A stretch of 64,000 bases of DNA from NCBI GenBank assembly GCA_023397655.1, contig JAEWTW010000035.1, forward strand, positions 1 through 64,000, given 5' to 3'. Both the position numbers and the translations under genes were made by a program. The DNA is from Bacillota bacterium. Its GTDB lineage: Bacteria; Bacillota; Clostridia; Christensenellales; SZUA-584. Numbering within the stretch: position 1 is the stretch's first letter; the number at the start of each line of letters is the position of its first letter. Shown piece by piece: positions 23,715 to 32,977 of this stretch. The notes beneath the pieces are model-generated. The model made no database searches and was not told the DNA's origin. It worked only from the letters and a program-made list of their open reading frames with translations.

Positions 23715-24887
23715 GTGGACAACAGGGTCTATTTGTCGCCGCCGCATATGAACGGCCGGGAACTCGAATATATACAGCAGGCCTTCGCAAGCAACTGGAT
23801 CGCGCCTTTGGGTGAAAATATCGATGCGTTCGAGTCTGCTGTGAAGGGCTATGTTGGTGTGGGCGGCGCGCTGGCCGTCAGTTCGGGAACCGCCGCCATA
23901 CATCTCGCTTTGCGGTATGCGGGCGTTATGCCGGGCGACGCTGTCTTCTGCTCCGACGTCACTTTCGCCGCCAGCTGCAACCCCATCACCTATCTGCAGG
24001 CGGAGCCTGTGTTGATCGACTCGGATATGGAAAGCTGGTGCATGGACCCGGCGCTGCTGGCGTCCGCACTGCATGCGTATAAGAAGGCGGGGCGGCTGCC
24101 CAAAGCCGTCGTCGTCGTGGACCTATACGGCCTGCCGGCCAACTATGAGCGGATACTGAACGTGTGCGCCGAGTTCGGCGTCACCCTGATTGAGGACGCT
24201 GCGGAGGCGCTGGGCGCATCATACAAAGGCAAGATGTGCGGCGCATTCGGCGCTCTGAACATACTGTCGTTCAACGCCAACAAAATCATAACCACTTCAT
24301 CCGGCGGCATGGTGCTCGCGGACGATGAGCAGGCGATACAGAAAATGAAGTATTGGGCCACTCAGGCACGAGAAAACACCCCGTATTACGAGCATAAGGA
24401 AATCGGCTACAACTACCGGCTGTCCAACATTTGCGCCGGCATCGGCCGTGGCCAGATGGAGACATTGGACGAATATGTGGAAGCCCGGCGCGCCATACAC
24501 CGGCGTTACCGGCAGGGTCTTGATGGCCTTCCGGTCAGCCTGAACCCCGTTATCGAAGGCGCACAGCCCAACTTCTGGCTGACCGTGATGGTGCCGGATC
24601 AGGACTGCAGCGTATCGTCTTGGCAGATCGCAGAAGCGCTGAACCGTGAAAATATCGAAACCCGGCCTTACTGGAAGCCGATGCATATGCAGCCGGTTTA
24701 CCGAAACCGCCGTTTCTTTTCCGTCAACGGTCAGAAACCCGTCGGCCAGCGCCTTTTTGAAAGCGGGCTGTGCCTGCCGTCCGGTTCCGCGCTGGATGAG
24801 GACACACAGGGCAAGATCATCGACATCATCAGAGGTTGTTTTGCAGCACACTCGCGCACAGCAGGCTCAGTGGAGGCATGCGTATGA
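23715..24887 (+). CDS. DegT/DnrJ/EryC1 sugar aminotransferase (PglE/PseC type)
   Basis: A 390-residue PLP enzyme starting at GTG 23715. The PLP lysine is K190 in SFNANKIITTSSGGM, with the cofactor motif AVSSGTAAIHLAL near residue 55 and LIEDAAEALGA near 160. The family transfers an amino group from glutamate to a nucleotide-linked keto sugar. The 4,6-dehydratase encoded two genes on would supply a 4-keto-6-deoxy substrate, so a 4-amino-4,6-dideoxy sugar is the likely product (inference). First structural gene of the EPS operon; its stop overlaps the next start (ATGA). Confidence 0.9.
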   Translation: MDNRVYLSPPHMNGRELEYIQQAFASNWIAPLGENIDAFESAVKGYVGVGGALAVSSGTAAIHLALRYAGVMPGDAVFCSDVTFAASCNPITYLQAEPVLIDSDMESWCMDPALLASALHAYKKAGRLPKAVVVVDLYGLPANYERILNVCAEFGVTLIEDAAEALGASYKGKMCGAFGALNILSFNANKIITTSSGGMVLADDEQAIQKMKYWATQARENTPYYEHKEIGYNYRLSNICAGIGRGQMETLDEYVEARRAIHRRYRQGLDGLPVSLNPVIEGAQPNFWLTVMVPDQDCSVSSWQIAEALNRENIETRPYWKPMHMQPVYRNRRFFSVNGQKPVGQRLFESGLCLPSGSALDEDTQGKIIDIIRGCFAAHSRTAGSVEACV

Positions 24888-25552
24888 AGCGTCTGAGCAC
24901 ACCGGCTATCATAGCTGTTTCTGCCGTATTGCTGGTCGCTATGACGGTGCTTTTGGCTCCGGTCATCAGCCGCCTGATGGGCACTCTCGCCGCATCCAAA
25001 GCAGCAGCGTCCTCCGGTTCTTCGGATACCGATGCCGAAACAGGCCTTGACGTTCCGTTTCTGGCGGAGCTTTCAAAAGCGGATTATTACGGCTTCAACG
25101 CGTATAAAAGCGTGTCCGGGCAGGATGGCTCTTACCGCATGGAGGTGGCCTGCACCGTCGAGGGCGATGATTTTGTGGTCAAAACCACGCAGTACGACCA
25201 TGAATACCGGCAGCTGTATCAGGACGGGCACTATCTGCTCGTGGACGATACAGCCAAGACGATACAGGAAGACCTGCTCAAATTCGACTTTCTGGACGAG
25301 AACCTGATCGGAGCCATCGACGGCAAAATCATACGCCGTTCAGGAGAGCTCATCGATGGAAATCAAGTGGAGCGCGTCGAAATCTATAAGGACGGCAACG
25401 TTTATGCATATTATCTTAATCAAAAAGGTGTTTTGGTCCGATTCTATTATATATATGAAGGAAATGAAGTGACGCTGGACCTGGAAAAGTTCCTGATTGG
25501 CGGCTCTTGCTGCGCATCATTCGATATTCCGTCCACTTATCGCATTAACTGA
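24884..25552 (+). CDS. Membrane-anchored extracytoplasmic protein of unknown function in the EPS operon
   Basis: A 222-residue protein. The ATG at 24884 lies 8 nt after TGGAGG and overlaps the preceding stop by 4 bp. One N-terminal helix (IIAVSAVLLVAMTVLLAPVI), a Ser/Ala linker, then about 160 residues rich in predicted beta strands (YRMEVACTVEGDDFVVKTTQYDHEYRQLYQDGHYLLVDD). The pattern of antiparallel strands loosely recalls LolA-like or outer-surface carrier folds, but I do not recognise a family. Position between two sugar-biosynthesis genes suggests a role in surface polymer assembly. Confidence 0.7.
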   Translation: MKRLSTPAIIAVSAVLLVAMTVLLAPVISRLMGTLAASKAAASSGSSDTDAETGLDVPFLAELSKADYYGFNAYKSVSGQDGSYRMEVACTVEGDDFVVKTTQYDHEYRQLYQDGHYLLVDDTAKTIQEDLLKFDFLDENLIGAIDGKIIRRSGELIDGNQVERVEIYKDGNVYAYYLNQKGVLVRFYYIYEGNEVTLDLEKFLIGGSCCASFDIPSTYRIN

Positions 25553-25586
25553 AGATACAAAACAGCGCACTTTACGGAGGTCATTC

Positions 25587-27446
25587 TTGCTGAGTATTAA
25601 ACAGGCCTTACAAAAATCTATCGTATTCATACTGGACGTTGCGTGCATGGCCGGCGTTCTGCTGCTGGTCCTTCCTTCGCTCGCGCCCGCGCCGGATGCG
25701 GGCTCGCTGCTGATGCTGCACCGGCTGCTGTCCATCGCTTACATCGTTATCAACATTTTCACGTTCCTGCTGGTGCGGTGCTACGACGAGCAGATCAGGG
25801 ACTATTCGCTTTTCAGCGCTATCAAGCTCTGCGGCGCTGTCATCATCTCTCATCTGATACTCGCGATATTCATGGCTGTGATGGAACAGGCTCTGCCCTT
25901 CCGTTTCATACTCAGCCTCACCATATTCACCGGCGCATTTTGCGGTTTATACCGCCTGCTCGCGCTGACGGCGTATCACGTCTTTTTCCGTCTCCTGAAA
26001 ACGGACAGGAGTAAGGATGTCAAGCGCGCCATCATATTCGGGGCAGGCAATGCCGGCAAATATCTGGTGGATATGCTCAACCAGGACCCGTCCAAGCAGC
26101 TGAGACCCGTCGCCTTCATCGACGACGATCCCCGGATGGAACGCAAGCGCATCAAGGGGCTGCTGGTGGTGGGCCCCCGCATGCTCATCCCATATGCAGC
26201 CAAAAAGTATAACGCCGAGGTTATCATCATTGCGATACCGTTCGTGGACAACAGCACCATCCGCGAGATATTCAACCTGTGCCGCGACGCGGGCTGTACC
26301 GTGAAGCGGTTCGGCAATATGTCCAACCTCGCGTTCGAGGGGCTGGCCAAATCCACCATCAACGAGGTGCGTGTGGAAGACCTGCTTCAGCGCGAGGTGG
26401 TGCGGCTGGACCTGGAGAGCGTCAGCGGCATGGTTAAAGGAAAGACAGTACTCGTCACAGGCGGCGCGGGTTCCATCGGCTCGGAAATGTGCCGCCAGCT
26501 CATGAACTACAAACCAAAGCTGCTGGTCATTTTGGACTTCAATGAGAATGGGCTTTTCGATATCTCACTGGAGCTCAAGGAGAAGTACCATGAAGCTTCA
26601 TTTGAAATTTGCTTGATCTCGATACGGGATAAGGATATACTGAACACGGTTTTTGCCAAATACCGGCCGGATATCGTATTTCATGCCGCGGCACACAAGC
26701 ATGTGCCCATGATGGAGGGCAACTTCCGTGAAGCGCTGCTCAACAACATCATCGGCACTCAAAACGTCGTGGAAGCCAGCATCGACCATCAAGTTGAGCG
26801 CTTCATGCTGATCTCCACCGACAAGGCCGTGAACCCCACCAATATTATGGGCGCCACCAAGCGCGTGGCCGAGCTCCTCATCCAGCAGAAAAACAGGCGG
26901 GGCGGCGGCACGCTGTTCGCCGCGGTGCGTTTCGGCAACGTATTGGGCAGCCACTCCAGCGTGATCCCGATATTCCAAAAGCAGCTTCGGGCGGGCGGCC
27001 CCTTAACGGTGACGCACGAGGATATCACGCGGTACTTCATGACGATACCCGAAGCGGTGCAGCTGGTGCTGGAATCCGCCTCCATTATGCAGGGCGGCGA
27101 GATATTCGTGCTGGACATGGGCGAACCCATCCGCATCTACGATCTCGCGACCACGATGATCCAGCTTTCGGGGCTGGAACCCGGCAAGGACATTGAGATC
27201 GAAGTGACCGGCCTGCGCCCGGGAGAAAAGCTGCAGGAGGAGTTGCGGCTACCGGATGAAACAGTGGTCAAAACATCAAGCAACAAGATATTTATGCTCA
27301 AATCAGGTGGCTGTCAAGCCGCCGTATGTGAGTCGGATATGGTGATAGACCATCTTTTTGACAAGATCGGTCAGCAGGACTACGGCAAAGCATACGAGCA
27401 GATCAGGAAGCTCGTTCCTTCTTTGCAGGAGCGCAACATCGTATAA
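25587..27446 (+). CDS. Membrane-bound nucleotide-sugar 4,6-dehydratase (FlaA1/PglF/CapD family)
   Basis: A 619-residue protein. The TTG at 25587, 6 nt after CGGAGG, is the best start; any in-frame start further up falls inside the preceding gene. Four N-terminal membrane helices (about residues 1-135), a first Rossmann domain (IIFGAGNAGKYLVDML, about 150), then an SDR domain from about 290 (VLVTGGAGSIGSEM) with the STDKAVNPTNIMGATKR motif. M421-xxx-K425 replaces the usual Tyr-xxx-Lys, as is characteristic of PglF-type UDP-GlcNAc 4,6-dehydratases. It probably makes the keto sugar used by the aminotransferase. Confidence 0.93.
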   Translation: MLSIKQALQKSIVFILDVACMAGVLLLVLPSLAPAPDAGSLLMLHRLLSIAYIVINIFTFLLVRCYDEQIRDYSLFSAIKLCGAVIISHLILAIFMAVMEQALPFRFILSLTIFTGAFCGLYRLLALTAYHVFFRLLKTDRSKDVKRAIIFGAGNAGKYLVDMLNQDPSKQLRPVAFIDDDPRMERKRIKGLLVVGPRMLIPYAAKKYNAEVIIIAIPFVDNSTIREIFNLCRDAGCTVKRFGNMSNLAFEGLAKSTINEVRVEDLLQREVVRLDLESVSGMVKGKTVLVTGGAGSIGSEMCRQLMNYKPKLLVILDFNENGLFDISLELKEKYHEASFEICLISIRDKDILNTVFAKYRPDIVFHAAAHKHVPMMEGNFREALLNNIIGTQNVVEASIDHQVERFMLISTDKAVNPTNIMGATKRVAELLIQQKNRRGGGTLFAAVRFGNVLGSHSSVIPIFQKQLRAGGPLTVTHEDITRYFMTIPEAVQLVLESASIMQGGEIFVLDMGEPIRIYDLATTMIQLSGLEPGKDIEIEVTGLRPGEKLQEELRLPDETVVKTSSNKIFMLKSGGCQAAVCESDMVIDHLFDKIGQQDYGKAYEQIRKLVPSLQERNIV

Positions 27447-27468
27447 TTGCCAAGGAGGCCGTGCGCAA

Positions 27469-28803
27469 TTGGAACCGTCGATGGGAATGACACGCTATTC
27501 GGTAAAAAGCATTCTGGAAACCATTTTTCGGAGATGGTTTTGGCTTGCCGTTTTTGCGGTTGTGTTTGCAGTCGGCATTTCCGCGCTGTACTGGTATCAG
27601 TACTATTCCACCTTCCGGGTGTCCGCTACGTTTATCCCGGCTGTCCAGTCAACAAGCGCTGCCGAGGCGGCTCCGGGCAGCTACAGCGTTGTCGTGTCCC
27701 AGTCGTTTATCAAGCATGAGGAAGTGCTCGAAGCCGTCACCAAGTCCGTCGGGTTCGACGTATCAATCAGCGAGCTTGACAACGCCATATCCGCCGATTT
27801 CAGCGAGACAAGCGTGGCCGTTACCGTCAACGTGGAGTGGCACAACAGGGAACAGGCCTATCAGATACTGGAATCTCTGAAAGCGAATCTGGCTTTCGCC
27901 GTCGCCCATTCCGCAAAAGCCGGTGCCATCAAGTGGCTGGAGAACGCGTCGTCAGACGGCGCCATACCGGCAGCCAGCCGGGCCCAGACGTATATGGTGT
28001 TTCTGGCGGGCGCACTCGCAGGCGCTCTCGCGGGCGCATTTATCTCGTTTATTATCGGCTGTTTCGACAAGCGCATCTATGACATCAAAACTGTCAGCTA
28101 TAACGGCGACGTCCGCGTTATCGGCTTCGTCAGCCGCCAGACAGACGGCAAGCCGGAGCTCGCCGACCGCGGCCGACAGCAGGTGACGGCCATCGCGATG
28201 TACCTCAAAAAGCTAATGGAAACAAATGACCACAAGCTGTTCATGTGCATATCCCCTACCGCCCGCTGCGGTGTCAGCACGATCGCTTTGGATGTGGCGC
28301 AGGTACTCTCGGGCATACAGCTGAAGGTGCTGGTCGTGGTCATTCAAAGCGCGCAGAACAAACAGTTCATACAGACCGAAGGAGTGATCGTACCGCTGTC
28401 GCCAGGCGTGGACAGGTGCGTATTCACCTGGGACGACCGGGAGACCAACCCGGACTTCGACGGGCCGATATCCGGGACGCTCGCCAAGGAGGCCAAGAAA
28501 TATTCTCTGGTACTGGTGGACTGCCCCCCGTTGCTGTCCAATATCCAGATGTCCGGCTTCGCCGTGGGCATGGATGGGACGCTGCTGGTGTGCGGCTCCG
28601 GCATCAACACGCAGGAGGATGTGGATGCCGCCGTCTCGCTGCTGTCCCGCGCGGAGGAGCGGCCTGTCTACTGCATCTGGAACTTCGTGCCGCGCCAGTA
28701 CGGCAACACCTACCTGCCCATTGAAGCAGTGCCGGAACAAAAACCGGAACAGAGGAAGGGAACCGATGATTGCAAAAGTGTCGGTGCTGATGTCCGTCTA
28801 TAA
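27469..28803 (+). CDS. Wzz-type chain-length protein fused to a degenerate BY-kinase domain
   Basis: A 444-residue protein. The TTG at 27469 is 10 nt after AAGGAGG; the ATG at 27481 is an alternative. A Wzz domain spans two membrane helices (FWLAVFAVVFAVGISALYWY and TYMVFLAGALAGALAGAFIS). The cytoplasmic domain has the fold order of capsular tyrosine kinases and keeps Walker B (LVLVDCPP, D351). Walker A is ruined: TARCGVST has Val269 where the catalytic lysine should be, and the second DxD motif is absent. There is no C-terminal tyrosine cluster. It likely controls polymer length or scaffolds the machinery without phosphorylation. It overlaps the next gene by 38 bp. Confidence 0.85.
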   Translation: MEPSMGMTRYSVKSILETIFRRWFWLAVFAVVFAVGISALYWYQYYSTFRVSATFIPAVQSTSAAEAAPGSYSVVVSQSFIKHEEVLEAVTKSVGFDVSISELDNAISADFSETSVAVTVNVEWHNREQAYQILESLKANLAFAVAHSAKAGAIKWLENASSDGAIPAASRAQTYMVFLAGALAGALAGAFISFIIGCFDKRIYDIKTVSYNGDVRVIGFVSRQTDGKPELADRGRQQVTAIAMYLKKLMETNDHKLFMCISPTARCGVSTIALDVAQVLSGIQLKVLVVVIQSAQNKQFIQTEGVIVPLSPGVDRCVFTWDDRETNPDFDGPISGTLAKEAKKYSLVLVDCPPLLSNIQMSGFAVGMDGTLLVCGSGINTQEDVDAAVSLLSRAEERPVYCIWNFVPRQYGNTYLPIEAVPEQKPEQRKGTDDCKSVGADVRL

Positions 28804-29578
28804 CAATGAAGCAACCGCGGATGCCAGCATTGCCTCTATCGTGAATCAAACGCATACCGACTGGGAGCTGATACTGTGGGACGACGCTTCCACGGACGGA
28901 ACGACTGAAAAGCTGAAAAGCTGGGCGCTGCGCGACAGCCGCATCCGGCTTTTTTCCAATGCGCGGAATATGGGGCTGGCTGCGTCGCTGAACCTCGCGC
29001 TGGCCAAAGCACAGGGTGAATATATCGCGCGCATGGATGGGGACGACGTGTCGCTGCCCGAACGCTTTCATAAGCAGATTGCGTTTCTGGACAGCCATCC
29101 GGAATACGCCGTGGTTGGCAGCGCATGCACGCTGTTCGACGACGCGGGCGGCTGGGGCGAACGCTCTGGCAATCCGACGCCGCAGAAGAAGGATTTTCTC
29201 TGGGGCAGCCAGTTCGTCCATCCCGCCGTCATGATGCGCCGGGATGCGCTCCTCGCCGTGGGTGGCTACCGCGTCTGTCGTGACACCGTCCGCACCGAGG
29301 ACTACGACCTGTTCATGCGCCTGTACGCGCACGGCTTCACGGGGTACAACCTCTCAGAGCCGCTGCTACGCTACTATGATAAGCGCGTGCCGCGTCGCGT
29401 CCGTTTCGCGCACCGCATCAACGAAGTGAAGATAAGGTTTCATGGCTTCAAGGCGCTCGGCTTGCTGCCCGCGGGACTTCCCTATGTATTCAAGCCAATC
29501 GCTGTGGCGCTGCTGCCCGGCGGGCTCAAACGCCGCCTCCAGCATAACCGGCAATCCGCCAAGGACGGGTCCGTCTGA
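28766..29578 (+). CDS. Family 2 glycosyltransferase
   Basis: A 270-residue GT-A enzyme. The ATG at 28766 follows GAGGAAGGG. The opening VSVLMSVYNNEATADASIASI, WDDASTDGT and the metal-binding ARMDGDD are in the right order; RTEDYDLFMRL (near residue 175) supplies the catalytic-base region. It transfers a sugar from a nucleotide donor to the growing lipid-linked repeat unit on the cytoplasmic face. Donor and acceptor unknown. It overlaps the end of the Wzz-like gene, and its stop shares one base with the next start. Confidence 0.92.
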   Translation: MIAKVSVLMSVYNNEATADASIASIVNQTHTDWELILWDDASTDGTTEKLKSWALRDSRIRLFSNARNMGLAASLNLALAKAQGEYIARMDGDDVSLPERFHKQIAFLDSHPEYAVVGSACTLFDDAGGWGERSGNPTPQKKDFLWGSQFVHPAVMMRRDALLAVGGYRVCRDTVRTEDYDLFMRLYAHGFTGYNLSEPLLRYYDKRVPRRVRFAHRINEVKIRFHGFKALGLLPAGLPYVFKPIAVALLPGGLKRRLQHNRQSAKDGSV

Positions 29579-30723
29579 TGGCGGCGCGGGTGCTGCACAT
29601 ACTCTCGTCCACGATGAGGGCGGGCGTCGCCGTGATGGTGATGAACCTGTACCGTGAGCTGGACAAAGAGCAGATACAGTTCGACTTTGTGGCGCACGAG
29701 CTGGGCGACGACGACTTCGGCGCGGAGATCGAACGGCTGGGCGGTCGCGTGTTCCGCATCCCCTTTCTCAGCGAAGCGGGCATGTCCGGCTTTGTGCGGC
29801 AGATACGCGGCATCATCGAGACACACGGGCCGTATGCCGCCGTACACGCCCATACCGACTACCAGTCCGGCTTCTGTGCGCTGGCCGCCAGACAAGCGGG
29901 TGTTCCCGTCCGTATCTGCCACGCGCACTCCGACACACGCTATATTCGCTCTCCCCTATTTACAATAAAAAAGCTGCTGGGCCGCGCGCTGATTGACCGG
30001 AACGCGACACGGCGCTGTGCCTGCAGTGAAAATGCCGCGTTGTCCACGTTCGGTCGGCGCGCCGTGCAGCATGGCCTTGTGACCGTTATCCCCAACGGCA
30101 TCGATCTTTTCGGCTTTGCAAAATATCCACCTGAGACGAGAACGGAGCTGCTGCATGCCTGTCACGCGGACGCATCGTCACGCGTCGTGGGCTGCGTAGG
30201 CCGCCTCAGTCCTGAGAAAAACCCCGGCTTCGTGCTGGACATCGCCGCCGAAGCGCGCAATGCGGGGCTGAATATGCTTTTTGTTTATATCGGCACCGGC
30301 GTGCTGCTGGACGAGCTGTCCCGCCGCGCCGAAAATTTGGGGCTGACCGAAACCGTCTGTTTCCTCGGCGTGCGCAGCGACGTGCCGCAGCTGATGCAGT
30401 GCTTTGATATGGTCATCGTACCGTCCTTCACCGAGGGTTTCTCGCTCGCGGCGCTGGAAGCGCAGGCCGCAGGGACACCCGTACTCGTCTCCTCCGGCGT
30501 CCCGGATGCGGCGGACATGGGCCTTAATCTGTTCCATGTGTACCCGCTCACATCCGGCGCGTCCGCATGGGTGAAAAGAACTGTGGAAGTTATGAACAGC
30601 GCCGCCCGTCCCGACGCGACTGCTCGCATCCGCCAAATCAGGGAACGTGGTTACGACGCAAAGGTGAACGCAACGCAGATCATCCGGCTTTACGGTGCGC
30701 AAACGAGACAGGAATCGTCATGA
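29578..30723 (+). CDS. Family 4 glycosyltransferase (GT-B)
   Basis: A 381-residue protein. The N-terminal domain opens VLHILSSTMRAGVAVMVMNLYREL and contains HAHTDYQSGFCALAARQAGVPVRICHAHSD. The C-terminal donor domain has VGCVGRLSPEKNPGFVLDIA and the retaining-GT EFxxGxxxxxLEA-like stretch PSFTEGFSLAALEAQAAGTPV. It belongs with the EpsF-like transferases of exopolysaccharide loci. Its start overlaps the preceding stop by one base and its stop overlaps the next start by 4 bp, so translation is coupled. Confidence 0.92.
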   Translation: MAARVLHILSSTMRAGVAVMVMNLYRELDKEQIQFDFVAHELGDDDFGAEIERLGGRVFRIPFLSEAGMSGFVRQIRGIIETHGPYAAVHAHTDYQSGFCALAARQAGVPVRICHAHSDTRYIRSPLFTIKKLLGRALIDRNATRRCACSENAALSTFGRRAVQHGLVTVIPNGIDLFGFAKYPPETRTELLHACHADASSRVVGCVGRLSPEKNPGFVLDIAAEARNAGLNMLFVYIGTGVLLDELSRRAENLGLTETVCFLGVRSDVPQLMQCFDMVIVPSFTEGFSLAALEAQAAGTPVLVSSGVPDAADMGLNLFHVYPLTSGASAWVKRTVEVMNSAARPDATARIRQIRERGYDAKVNATQIIRLYGAQTRQESS

Positions 30724-31883
30724 GCATTCAGGTGCAGCACATCTCCTCCATACTGCTTTACATCGGCTGTTTTGCGCTGGCTGCCGCCTTGGCAGGGCTG
30801 TCGCAGGTCTACCAGCGCGCCACGCGCCCCACGGTGCTGTCGCCTTCCTTCACGCAGAGCTTCCGGCCAAACCGCATTTTCCTGCTGCTGTCCTTCCTTG
30901 TACCCTTTCTGCTGTCCTCCTTCCGCTGGGAGGTGGGCACGGACTACAAGACGTACATCAGCCTGTATGAGGCCATCAACAGCATCAGCTCTTCCAGCCA
31001 GTGGCTGCAGCAGCTGCTGGAGGTGGAGCCGCTGTATGTGCTGATGAACCTGCTCGTCAAGGCTATATTCAACAGCCCACTGCCCATATTCTTCATCTCC
31101 GCGCTGCTGCTGCTGGGCTTCATCTACCGCACGATGGAGGACTACCACGGAAAAATATCCGTGATGCTGTCCGTGTTCGTGTTCCTGCTGCTGATGTTTT
31201 CCACCACGCTCAACATCATGCGCCAGATGATATCGGTGGCCATCGTGTTCTACGCCACGCGTTATGTCTTCCAGCACAACTACAAAAAAGCCGCGCTGTG
31301 GATGTTCCTCGCGCTGATGTTCCATTACACGGCGATCATCGTGCTGCCCTTCTGGCTGTTCCGCGGCACCAGGCGTTATGAGCGCAACGTACGCATCATC
31401 ATGTTTTCCGCGTTGATGCTGCTGTTCGTGCTGGGCTCCGTGTTCGGATCGCTGTTCGACCGCATCCGCTTTCTGTATCTGCAGGAAGCCGGCTCCCAAC
31501 CGGACGCCGTGCTGCGTATCGGACTGATGCTGCTGCGCGCGCCCATCATCGTGCCCATACTGCTGTACCGCAAGCAACTTGTGGCTCACGACGAGCGCAA
31601 CTATTTCTGGATCACCATGGCGGTGTTCGAGGTGGCGTTCAGCTATCTGGGATACATTCTGGATGTGCTGAACCGGCTGTCGCTGTACTTCGCCGTGTCG
31701 TGGATCGTGCTGCTGCCCGCTCTGGTGCGGAGCATGCCCACGCGCGGCGGCCAATACCGCATGGGCGCGTACTTGACGTTGGTGGTTACCGGCCTGTGGG
31801 TGTTCAACACGGCCATCAGTAACTACGGCGACATCCTGCCGTACAGGAGCATATTTGACGTTCAAATTCTGAGCATGTTATAA
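30720..31883 (+). CDS. EpsG-family polysaccharide polymerase (Wzy-like)
   Basis: A 387-residue polytopic protein with about ten membrane helices. The start is the ATG at 30720 overlapping the previous stop. The segment FRWEVGTDYKTYISLYEAI followed by EPLYVLMNLLVKAI is the EpsG signature, and TLNIMRQMISVAIVFYATRYV is another conserved stretch. EpsG proteins are thought to join flipped repeat units outside the membrane. Together with the flippase at 38280 and the Wzz-like protein this makes a Wzx/Wzy-type system. A small GC hairpin plus T6 follows the stop (about 31886-31905). Confidence 0.9.
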   Translation: MSIQVQHISSILLYIGCFALAAALAGLSQVYQRATRPTVLSPSFTQSFRPNRIFLLLSFLVPFLLSSFRWEVGTDYKTYISLYEAINSISSSSQWLQQLLEVEPLYVLMNLLVKAIFNSPLPIFFISALLLLGFIYRTMEDYHGKISVMLSVFVFLLLMFSTTLNIMRQMISVAIVFYATRYVFQHNYKKAALWMFLALMFHYTAIIVLPFWLFRGTRRYERNVRIIMFSALMLLFVLGSVFGSLFDRIRFLYLQEAGSQPDAVLRIGLMLLRAPIIVPILLYRKQLVAHDERNYFWITMAVFEVAFSYLGYILDVLNRLSLYFAVSWIVLLPALVRSMPTRGGQYRMGAYLTLVVTGLWVFNTAISNYGDILPYRSIFDVQILSML

Positions 31884-31933
31884 TTTGCCGGAAATCGGGT
31901 TTTTTGTCCGATTACGCTGAAAGGTGTCTTAAT

Positions 31934-32971
31934 ATGACCAGTCAAGTGCCGTTGGTATCAGTTGTCATGTGCAACTACAATACAAAAGAAGAACAATTGC
32001 GAAGCGCTATTCAAAGCATTCTAAGCCAGACCTTCGGGAACTTTGAATTCATTATAATAGACGACGCCTCAACAGAAAACGATGTTGAGATTATCAATTC
32101 CTACGCTGACCCCAGAATTAAGCTGCTGCGAAACGACATCAACCATCATGTATCCTATACGGCAAACCGCGGGTTGGAACTGGCTCAGGGAAAATACATT
32201 GCCCGGATGGACTCCGACGATATCTGCCTGCCCACAAGGCTTGAAGAACAGGTGGGATATATGCAAAAGCACCCCGATGTCGACGTTTTGTATGCCCAGG
32301 CTAAATTGATCGGTAACAGAGAGGGCATTTTTGCGCCCGGTTTTAAGCAATCCGACCTTGTGAAGGTTAATTTATTCTTCGGCTGCCCGATCGTTAATCC
32401 GACCGTCATGCTGAGGGCTTCTTTTGTTGAGAAGCACCATCTTCGCTACGATACGGGTACGGATTTCAAAGCGGCGGAGGATTACGAGCTGTGGTCCAGA
32501 TGCATATCGTCGGCCACAATTCATGAATATCCAAAGGTGCTGATCCATTACCGCGTGCATCCCACACAGATATCCACGCTTACCAGAGATAAGCAGATTG
32601 AAAGCGCAAACAGAGTACGCCGCCGGATGCTCGACTGGATGAAGATCGTACCCGATCAGCACGAAATGGCCGTACACTATGCCTTCTGTACCGATTCGGT
32701 ATTGCCTCAAGTCACGCTCGCGGAAACGGAAAACTGGGCACAGCGCCTGCTTGACGGCAACGGGAGCCATAAAGTCTTTAATCAGCGCTTCTTTAAAAAT
32801 GAGGTTGTGCAGCATTTCTTTGTCCTCGCCGTCAAGTCGATCGCTCAAAAGCGCATCTCACCGGGTCAGGCTTTAAAGCTGCCGATAATGCGGCAGGCTC
32901 TCTCTCCTGTAAACTATTACCGCTATTTCAGACGGTTTCTGTTTTCAAAGCGGCTGAATCGGGTTATCTAG
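31934..32971 (+). CDS. Family 2 glycosyltransferase, AT-richer than its neighbours
   Basis: A 345-residue protein. The ATG at 31934 is 8 nt after AAAGGTG; an in-frame TTG at 31904 is disfavoured. The N-terminal GT-A domain has VSVVMCNYNTKEEQLRSAI, IIDDASTEND and ARMDSDD; AAEDYELWSRC (near residue 185) matches the catalytic-base helix. A C-terminal extension of about 110 residues may mediate membrane or partner contact. GC content drops visibly here, and a weak terminator-like hairpin precedes the gene. It may therefore be a later insertion into the operon. Confidence 0.9.
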   Translation: MTSQVPLVSVVMCNYNTKEEQLRSAIQSILSQTFGNFEFIIIDDASTENDVEIINSYADPRIKLLRNDINHHVSYTANRGLELAQGKYIARMDSDDICLPTRLEEQVGYMQKHPDVDVLYAQAKLIGNREGIFAPGFKQSDLVKVNLFFGCPIVNPTVMLRASFVEKHHLRYDTGTDFKAAEDYELWSRCISSATIHEYPKVLIHYRVHPTQISTLTRDKQIESANRVRRRMLDWMKIVPDQHEMAVHYAFCTDSVLPQVTLAETENWAQRLLDGNGSHKVFNQRFFKNEVVQHFFVLAVKSIAQKRISPGQALKLPIMRQALSPVNYYRYFRRFLFSKRLNRVI

Positions 32972-32977
32972 TAATTG

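Noticed and set aside
30690..31865. Minus-strand frame of 391 codons opposite the EpsG-like gene
   Set aside because: Gln/His-rich antisense of a membrane protein gene; the plus strand is coupled to its neighbours in an operon.
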